A DNA stretch of 64,000 nt from Dastarcus helophoroides (taxonomy: Eukaryota; Arthropoda; Insecta; Coleoptera; Bothrideridae), in the NCBI GenBank assembly GCA_028583605.1, contig CM053330.1, positions 26,367,233 through 26,431,232 on the forward strand, in the 5' to 3' direction. Below, in pieces: positions 55,960 to 64,000 of the stretch; within the stretch, counting starts at the first letter, position 1, and each line of letters starts with the position of its first letter. Both the position numbers and the translations under genes were made by a program. The notes beneath the pieces are model-generated. The model ran no database searches, was not told the DNA's origin, and saw nothing but the letters and a program-made list of their open reading frames with translations.

Positions 55960-56734
55960 ATGTTTTTGCATCGAGACTTGTTAGGTTTTCTTGAAGGCAC
56001 AATTTAAATATAAATTTGAATTTGAAATTTAAAATTTTATTTTTTTTTTAATTTAGGTTTGAATGTCGGTTTTTCTTTCAAAATCTCTATTTTTTTCCGA
56101 AATTTTGAATTGAACCTCAAAATTTGAATTTGGTGTTCAGAGCTTCGTTACTCTGAAAGTTTTTTTTCCAGCTTTTCGACTTTTCTTTAACATTTTTATT
56201 AACATTTCGACTTTTGTTCAAGCGTTTTTCATGTAATTGATTTTATACGCAAAATTTCGACTTTTGCACAAGATTTCACTTTTTGGGGCTTATTTCTTGA
56301 CTTTCTTGCAACATCTTTGATATGTTTTCCATTTTCGATTTAAAAAAAACTTTTATAGATATTTCAAGTTTTTTGTCAAAATGTTATCATTTTTTTCCAA
56401 ATTTCATCATTAAAAAAATGTTCAATGTTCTTCTCAAAATTTTGTTTTCTTCAAAAAAGTTATAGAAATTTCAGTGTTTTGCCGAAATCAAATTTTCATT
56501 TTAGATTTTCCTTTAAATATTAATTTGATTAATAGACATTTTGTTATAGAAGTTTTTCTTCCCTCGAGTATTTGACTTTTTTTAAAGATTTATTAAACTC
56601 CTAATTCGTATTTTTTTAAAAATTATTACGTCTTTTCTCTGAAAGTATTTTACACAAAATTCGATTTTTTCCGAGATTTCCATTTTTTTCTCATAATTTC
56701 GGTAGTGTTCTCAAATTTCTTTTTACAAAATTTT
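55960..56734. repeat. TTTCGACTTTT array (T-strand orientation)
   Basis: ATTTCGACTTTTGTTCAAGC, AAAATTTCGACTTTTGCACA and TTCTCAAAATTTTG-type words repeat up to the edge of mariner copy 3. A minus-strand ORF at 56650-56841 is compositional. Confidence 0.65.
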
Positions 56735-57454
56735 CGAATTTCATGTCGCCTCGGGTGTGTGCGCATACACTTGGACATGTTAGGTAGGGACATCCTGTGC
56801 TCAAGCGAATTCCGTTTTCGCCGTTCATCAGTTATAAACACAATGAGTGAGCAAAAGGTTCATCCTCACGTTGCGCAGAGCATTATTATTAAATTTTTTG
56901 CCGCTGTAGGTGTAAAGCTCTCCGAAATTCTTCGTAGACTAAAAGCACAGTTTGGAGATACTTGTTTGAAGAAAACTCAAGTATATAAATGGCACAAAAA
57001 ATTTTTGAAGGACTAACTCAAGTTGAAAATGAACCCCATGCTTGTCGTCGGTTAAAGGAGTTGTGCACGTCGATTTTCTGCATAAACGTTGTACGATTAA
57101 TACTGCCTACTGCCGCCAGCTACTAGCTGAAGCAAACCGGGCATATCGGCGGAAGAGGAGCGAATTTTTGCCCAGAAACACATTAAAAATTAATGGCAAT
57201 GCATTGGGCCACTGAAAGAAGCTCTACGAGGTGAGCGATTCCATGATGACCCTGCTGTTGAGACATTTGCTCGCAATTGGTTGCAAGCACCCTTCCCTTT
57301 TTTTCATGATGGTGGCATTAAAAAACTCCCAATCCGTTGGGAAAAATGCATAACAAAATCAGGAGATTATGTAAAAAAAATAGGTAATAACTTTCATATA
57401 TGTATCTCGTACAAGTAAATTTTTGAAAACAAGTCCATATTTAATTTACCCTCG
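56735..57454 (+). mobile_element. mariner copy 3, deletion derivative lacking its left end
   Basis: It begins with GAATTTCATGTCGCC, which corresponds to internal position 39385 of copy 1, so the first 30 or so bases including the left terminal repeat are missing. The right terminal repeat (ATTTAATTTACCCTCG ending at 57454) is present, but the flank is TC rather than TA. The transposase start is recognisable (56840-57016: KVHPHVAQSIIIKFF, KKTQVYKWHKKFL). After GTCGTCGG the middle is deleted, rejoining at GTGCACG. Non-functional. Confidence 0.85.
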
Positions 57455-57955
57455 TCTTTCATTAAGGTTCGACTTTTTTTTGCGAAATTTCCATTGTCCT
57501 CTAAAAATGTATGTATTGTACACAATTTTTTTCAAAATTTCGGTGTTTAAATAATAAAAAATATTTAAAAATTTGTATACGAAAAAATTAATAAATCTTT
57601 TTATAATCCAAAACTCTTTGAAAAGAAAAAGAAATGAATAAAAACATACTTGGACGATTTTAAAAATTCAAGCCATAGGGGAGGTGGAAAATATTTTTTT
57701 TTAATTTAATTTTGAAATAATTAGTAAAATTAACGCAAAAATTTTAAATTTTCTTCTACAACCTATTAAGCCATGGATTGCATGATGGTTCATTTCGTTT
57801 GGTATTACCTACAATTTTGATTTCATAAATTAAGTTGGCTGAATACCAAGTGTAACATTTTATGTAAATTACAATTTTCAAACATATAAAGTGCATTATT
57901 TAACGTTAATATAATATCTGTTAATCACTTTGGCATCATGAAAGTAAATTACATA
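57455..57955. other. AT-rich spacer, nothing recognised
   Basis: Short array-like words at 57470-57560; otherwise plain AT-rich sequence without ORFs. Confidence 0.4.
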
Positions 57956-57957
57956 TA

Positions 57958-58958
57958 CAGCGTGTCACCACGATGATTTTACTAGGCGATAACTCGATTA
58001 GTTTATAAGATAAAGACATAAATAAAAAAATGTTAAAATAGCATCAATTAATCTATTATAATCCGTCCTCAAAACTTGGTGGTCGCTACCACCATAAAGA
58101 AATTATCCCATTTTTTTTGCTAAAAAACAATCTTCAGTTCATTCTGAATACAGTCATATGTAGTGTTTTATCATTGAAGTGACCTGAAACCGCTAAAAAA
58201 AAAAGAATAATAGTTACTATAGCAGTAGTTGTTCCTGTCTGTATAAAATAACGTTGTAGCAAAGAACCAATAGTTTTATATTCACAAAAGTATGAGTTGG
58301 TGATAAGTTTAATCGTCAAGGACTGTTATCAATCATCAAGATCTCTGTTGAAGATTAAAATTTTTTCCTGCCCTCAGTTTTTGTTCGACAGCGTTAAACA
58401 CCGGGTCATCAGGGTACATAAATCGTCAAATAATAAATATGCCTATATTCAGAATAAACTGAGGATTTATTTTCAAAGAAAAAATGTGGTCGGTTTAATT
58501 TGAAAAAAAAAGGTAAGGGATGGTTTCTTCAGAGTGGTAGCAGCCGCTACAGTTTTGAAGATGCCTTATAATGAATTAATTCATAGCACTTAAAATTTTT
58601 TTTAATTCATCTTTCTATCTTTCAAACTAACTGAGGTATCGCCTGTTAAAAACGTCTTGGAACAATTTACATATACACAATTATTATTATTTTTTTAGCG
58701 AAAGCACGTCACATCAGTAATAAAATATAGCTATATTCTGAATGAAACGAAGATTCAATCTTAGTGAAAAAAAAAGTTTAGAGTGCAATTTGAAAAAAAG
58801 GGGGGAAACGTAATTTCTTCAGAATGGCAGCAACCACCAAAGTTTTGACGACGCATAATAATAGATTAAATGATACCATTCAAACATTTTTTTGGTTCAT
58901 GTCTCTATGTTATCAACTAACAGAGATATCCCTTAATATGAAATCGTGGGACACCCTA
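57958..58958. mobile_element. Foldback DNA transposon FB3, three arm copies
   Basis: The left end CAGCGTGTCACCACGATGAT (57958) is inverted at the right end (minus strand from 58958: TAGGGTGTCCCACGATTTCA), with TA on both sides. Arms of about 250-300 bp (57958-58210 and about 58680-58958) share GATAACT, AGACATAAA, TTAATCTATTATAAT and AACTTGGTGGTCGCTACCA-type blocks. A third copy at about 58425-58675, in the same orientation as the right arm, has GTGGTAGCAGCCGCTACAGT and ACTAACTGAGGTATCGCC. No transposase was seen. The 58134-58319 and 58297-58503 frames lie within arms and loop and are not called. Confidence 0.85.
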
Positions 58959-58960
58959 TA

Positions 58961-61384
58961 TTTAGAGGTAATAGTACAATTTTCCTAATTGTTTTTAGAG
59001 GTTAGAGCAAAAATAAATACATTTTAAACCCATTACGAAGTATTACAAAAATGTTGAATACTCAGAAATGTGAAAACAAATTCTTTTGAATAAAACTGTA
59101 CAGAACGATTTATTTATCACATTTTATACAAGTCAATCACATACATTGTGCAGTCTAGACATTATCTACTAACGAGACAATCTGCTAATCATTTCTCGAT
59201 TCTCAACAGTATAAAGAGTGTAATTTCATGCGCGAAATATTATATTTTTTCTTTTTTAGTGACATTGCAACCATGAATTCAGTTGGTAACGTATTTGAAC
59301 AAATAAAAAATAAGATAATGAGTCGTGACATTAAGATCGACTTCCTTTCAGACCAGATTTACTAAGTAAACAAGTAGAAAACAGTTCTAAAACTAATTAA
59401 ACCGTGTCAAGAAAGTTTAACGAAAACTCTTACAGTTTAACAAACTAGTTTTGCGGATGTACTTAATGTGTGAAATGTTTTTTTGTGTTATGCTTAATTT
59501 TGTTCATGGCAAAGAATGAAAGAATCATATCCCAAAAAGTTACTCTTGAAAGTATCAAAACAGTTTTCCTTGTAGTGAATTAAATTTTGTGCCCTCCAAT
59601 TTGCTTAGCATCAAATTATAACCTAGGGAACTTATGATTGAAACTATTTAAAATTTTGGTAAATTATCAAATAAAACCTGATGAATTAACGTCGTTATTG
59701 ATAGTAAATAATTTCATTGTTTCAAACAGCTCTCGATAGTAGAACCAATACAAGGCACTAAAATGTGGCCATAGAAGGTTAGTAACTGGCGAAGTGACAG
59801 AATTAAATGTCGCTTTTTCTTAAATCCTACTCGAAAGAGCAGCACATTCGATTCATTTGCGTTCGACGGAAGAAAAACGACCCCTATAACAGAACTCTTT
59901 ATAGGCTGTAGTAGGTGAAAAAAGAAGTGAATGGCTGCTTTTAGAGAATGTACACCGACAGAATGCCAGTCGGTGGCATTCGCGCTAACAACCAACGCCA
60001 ACTGGAAAAAATGCCCGCTCTTTCAGATGAAGCAATAAACTAGTCTGTTTAAAACCTGAGTAAAACTCGATTCCAGAATTCCCTGTAAATAACCCAGGGA
60101 CTTTAAGAACGCTATTTATGCGCGATTATAATTTCAGAGTTGCCGCGGCCGTCATATGGAAAAAAGAGCGAGAAATATGGAAATGTTGTTGTTGCTGGTA
60201 AAGCGCCCCCGGCTGAATTTAAAATCGCATATGCCAGGATTTTAGAATTCTTTGAATCAGGATCCTTTTCATGGAGATTTTTATTAATTACTTATTGTTA
60301 AAGTGTTAAAATACAATAGAAGGTTTTTTTAAGTGCAATTCGCTCACAAAAGGTAACATTGTGCCTTTTGCAGGTACAACATACATAGATTTATTTTCAG
60401 CGTCACCCTACTTTACCTAAAATTGTGGTCAAAAGATACATTTGTTAACAAGTTCGCAGAACTTTCAATATAAGCCAAAAATTGCATTATTGGCTTCGGC
60501 CTTAATTTCAAGGTTTTATTTAGTCCGTTTTCAGCTTTGACAGACATATGAGCTTTTAAAACGCCACTGGAGTGATGAAATGGTTGATTGATGTAAAATT
60601 AATAGGTGCAAATCACAGTGACTGAGTACAAATTTTAGACTACTGATTGTGATTTTCGACTACCTGAACGTCTACACAAATTTATTCGATGCTAGAGGCC
60701 ATAATTATTATTTTGGTTTTGCCAAGGATAAAATTATAGTTGGCCCACGTGCTCGTCCTAAATTGTTTCAGCATCTGTCTTTTCATAAAATTTTCAGATA
60801 TTTTAAGAGCATTTAGATGTCATTTCTCATTTCCTTTAAATTTTCAATGGTTAGGATATTCGCTGACGCTCTTTTCTATAAAATTTAGAGATCTTTTAAA
60901 GTGCTATATTATCTTTTCATTTTCATTAAATTTCCGGAGATTAAGATGATCGTCATCTTTTTTTTTTTCGTAGTTCGAGGGCTTAAAATCTTATAAATAA
61001 AATTGTTGAAGAACAAAGAAAGAAAAGAGAGAAGCAAAGATCTAAGCTTTCATGTGGTGGAACAAAAACTTTGGGTTGCTCGTTTAAAAAATAACCTTAT
61101 CTCCCTTCTGCAGCCACTGATAATCTCTTTAACCATTGAATTAGACTCATACCTCAAAAAAATAAAACTATCCTGTCCAAGCGATTTTTACGAAAATTGC
61201 CAGTTTCCAAAATTCGCATGACTTTGAGACATGCTCATACTATATGCTTTTATCCTTATGGAGAGGGTTATTGGATATGTAGCTTCTACAGTTTCGTTTT
61301 TGGTACAAGGATACATTATAATGAGAAGCATATTTTAAAATTATTGTTTACTATATACGTTAAACACGCAGAAAGTTGGCTTTT
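58961..61384. other. Mixed sequence with one GC-balanced island, no supported gene
   Basis: 59710-60250 is more balanced in GC, with a minus-strand open frame of 95 codons (60001-59714) preceded by a TTTTTTCCAG acceptor-like site but no recognised domain, and a CpG-containing block near 60140-60220 (GTTGCCGCGGCCGTCATATG, AAAGCGCCCCCGGCTG). This may be conserved non-coding DNA or an exon of unknown gene. The rest is AT-rich; short ORFs at 60740-61388 show nothing. Confidence 0.3.
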
Positions 61385-61510
61385 TTAAACAAAACACCCT
61401 GCATATTTTTGCACATTTGAATTGGCTATAAAATGCTGATGAAGATGATATCAAACATTATAAGTCTAATATTGATAGTTTTTGAGATATTTAGAAAAGA
61501 ACATGAAAAT
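61385..61510 (+). mobile_element. Fragment related to the FB2 arm
   Basis: AACACCCTGCATATTTTTGC, then ATTTGAATTGGCTATAAAATGC and GATGATATCAAACATTAT parallel the FB2 arm at 30205-30265 (AACACCCTGTATATTTTTGC, AATAGCCGCATAAAAATGC, AATAATATCAAATTGATG). No partner arm was found within the window. Confidence 0.5.
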
Positions 61511-62090
61511 TGAGCCTAATTTATAAGATTTTATTTGTCATGTATAATATTTTAATATTATTTTTTTCTAAGAAAAGTCTGTAATTTTATTTAAATAACA
61601 TTTACTGTTATACAAGCTGGTTACCAAACACAAAATTACATTTGTCTGAAAATATTCAAAAGGCACGTCTTGTATATTATTCTTCCTTTTTGTTAAGCAA
61701 CAGCTGAATTTTGTTTTGATATTTAATTTTAGAATTAAAAATTTAAATTTTTTTATTTATTTTATTAATTCGCGTTATTTCGACCCAAATAAATATAAAC
61801 TCTCAATTGGAAAATTTATTGGTTTGGATGCTGTTATCATCTAACCCAAAATTCTATGCATCTACAACTACATTCTATGTTGTCTGCAGATTTGTTGATT
61901 AAGAATATAAATGTAAAAAATGGCAAATTCTACAAAATTAGTGCATTTAAGTCAATTTTACTTTGGTTTTGTTTCATAGGTGTAGCTAGAATAGGGGAGG
62001 CAATTTATATTCGACTGAGAAAACTTTCTGTAAAAAAATTCCATTTAACAAAACTCGTCCTTCTTCAAGCTATTGGCATTTTCTCGAAAT
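61511..62090. other. AT-rich stretch, nothing recognised
   Basis: An 85-codon plus-strand frame at 61856-62113 has no domain and runs into the array. No repeat structure was defined. Confidence 0.35.
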
Positions 62091-64000
62091 TTCGACTTAT
62101 TTCTCAAAATTAGTCTTTTTTAAGAAATTTCTTCCGAAATTTTAAATTTATTCCTAAAATTTTATTTCTTTCATCAGAATCAGTTAAAATTTAAAATTTG
62201 TATCTCAAAATTCATCGTTGTATTTTTCAAAATTCTACCATTTCTCAAAATTCGTTTTTTTCGGAAACTTCGGCTTTTCTTTAAATTTTGATTTTCTAAA
62301 AATTTTGACTTGTTTATCAAGATTTACCTTTTGCTCAAAATTTGGTCGATCTGTTGATGAAAATATTTATCAGGAAATTTTTATAATGAATTTTTTAGAA
62401 ATTTTGTAAAAAGACAAAAATTCCGAGAAAATTTTCCCTTGAAATACAACTTGTTTCGACGACTTTTATCTAAATATTGGACATTTTTTGATTTAGGGTG
62501 GGGCAGATCAGGGTGCATGTCTGCCTCTGATTCAAGCAGAAAATGGAAAATTCTAAAAATAACATTTTTCTCAACATATGTCCTTTTTCCAAATTTCGAC
62601 CAAATTTGACTCTCTTGAAAGAATTTCGAGTATTTACTAAATTTCGACCATTTTCCCAAAATTTGGATCTTTTTTTTGTTTTTCAGGGAAAATAATCAAA
62701 ATTTCCAAGAAAACGAATTTAAAAAATCCAAACTTCGATATTTTTCGTAAAATCCGTCTTTTTTCGCAAGTTCCAAATTTATTTTAAAATTCCATCATGT
62801 ATGTTTACGGAAATCTGAATATTTTTTCTAAAAATTCGTATCTTTCTTAAGATTTTTGACTTTTTTTTAAGATTCGTTTTTTTTTTCATAAAGGCTATTC
62901 TCAAAATTGTACTTTTTCTTAAGGTTTGAATTTTTTTTGGAAAATTTCTATCTTTGATACTTCATTTGGTAGTTTTTCTAGAGATGTCAACTGTTTTTCA
63001 GAGATTTCGTTTTGTTTTTTAATTCCTTTGTTTTATTAACATAGTTTTTCTCAAGGTTTTGATCTTTTAAAATTTGATTTTTCAATACTTTTGACAGGTT
63101 TCTTAAAAGTTGCCTTTTTTCAAGATTTTTATATCAAAATTCGACATTCAACTTTACTATAAATTTTGAAATTTTCCCTCAAAATTAGCTTAAATTCGTC
63201 CTTTTCAAAATTTTGACTTTATTCTCAAAATTCTACTTTTTGGACTCTTTTTTATTTTTTCTATCAAAATTCTGCCACTTTTTTAAATATTTTTCTTTTT
63301 TAAAATTTTGACTCTTTTAAATTTGACTCCAGAAATTTTAACTTCATATTTCGCCTTATTTTCGAAAGTTTGACTTTTATTTCAAAATGCGATGTTTTAG
63401 TTTCTGGAACTTTCTGAACATTTTCCTCAAAACTGGCTTTTCCTTTAAATTTCGGTTTTCTCATAATTCGTCTGTTTTCTCTAAATTAGATCGGCATGGT
63501 ATCGAAAATTAAAAATGTTTAGAAAAAGATTTTTGGGTAATTTCAAGAAAAAGATTTCTTGTACATTCAACTTCTTTGTTGAAATTTAAATATTATATCA
63601 AAAATAGAATAAAAAAGTAAAAATTTTCAGAAAAGTGTTTTTGGAAATTCCGATTTTTTTCACAATATTTGACCTTTGGAAATATTTTGGTATTTTCAGT
63701 ATTTTTCGCATTTTTCGAGTTCTCCGAAAGGTTAGGTTTTTATTCAACTTGGATCTTCCAAAAAATCCTTTCCAAAAATAGGGTTTTTTCTCAGAATTCG
63801 TAGCTTTCGAAATTACGACTTTATACTACTTTTTTCTCTCAAAACTGAAGTATCATTTTTTTAATATTCGGTTTTGTCTGAACTTTTTTTTAATTTAAAT
63901 TACCAAAAATTTCGTGTTTCTCAAAATTTGACTTATTCTGGAAATTTTGACTAGTATTTCAAATAGGCATGTTTTATGCTTCTGGAAATCTCCACTCACA
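62091..64000. repeat. TTCTCAAAATTTCGACTTTTT array (T-strand orientation), continues past the window
   Basis: Words such as TTTCTCAAAATTCGT, AAATTTCGACTTATTTCTCA, AAAATTTTGACTTTATTCTC and TTTTTTCTCAAAACTG follow at about 18-25 bp spacing to the window edge. It is among the most regular examples of this array family here. ORFs within it are compositional. Confidence 0.7.

Noticed and set aside
59714..60001. 95-codon minus-strand frame preceded by a TTTTTTCCAG acceptor-like site
   Set aside because: Starts at TTG, no homology recognised and no partner exon; kept only as a note in the regional entry.

Overview
The window looks like insect nuclear DNA from an AT-rich, repeat-laden genome, possibly a beetle (order not provable here). 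The evidence is one intact-looking cuticle-type secreted protein gene with a TATA box, a 12-base first coding exon and a long first intron, surrounded by typical arthropod elements: non-LTR retrotransposons, a Penelope-like element, mariner copies and long-inverted-repeat DNA transposons. I saw no rRNA, tRNA, CRISPR or operon structure.

Layout. 1-10.8 kb is mostly a degenerate satellite-like repeat (about 300-bp units in the first 3.5 kb, shorter units later), broken by a 5'-truncated CR1/jockey-like LINE (949-2780), a 125-bp-arm hairpin (6668-7080) and single-copy-looking islands. 10.8-20.9 kb holds a GA microsatellite, several higher-GC islands that may be regulatory, an R1/LOA-like LINE relic (14.2-15.6 kb) and two minus-strand Penelope-like fragments with hammerhead-like motifs. 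21-24.5 kb is a low-complexity array. 24.6-31.1 kb holds two foldback transposons with arms of about 590 bp; the loop of the first carries a broken IS630/Tc1-mariner-type transposase tail. 31.1-44.2 kb is dominated by degenerate TTTCGACTTTT/AAAAGTCGAAA arrays with two mariner copies (33.5-34.5 kb minus, 39.4-40.6 kb plus). 45.3-48.1 kb is the protein-coding gene. 48.9-51.9 kb is a longer minus-strand copy of the first LINE. 54.6-55.9 kb is a Penelope-like element with RT and GIY-YIG relics and a 3' hammerhead-like motif. 56.7-57.5 kb is a third, internally deleted mariner, 58.0-59.0 kb a third foldback element, and 62-64 kb another array.

The only gene I trust as functional is the cuticle-like gene. 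Every transposon reading frame seen is interrupted. The most interesting structures are the three foldback elements, all in TA context with CAGGGT-like ends. Two of them have a third internal copy of the arm, and the first has a matching uninserted paralogue elsewhere in the window.
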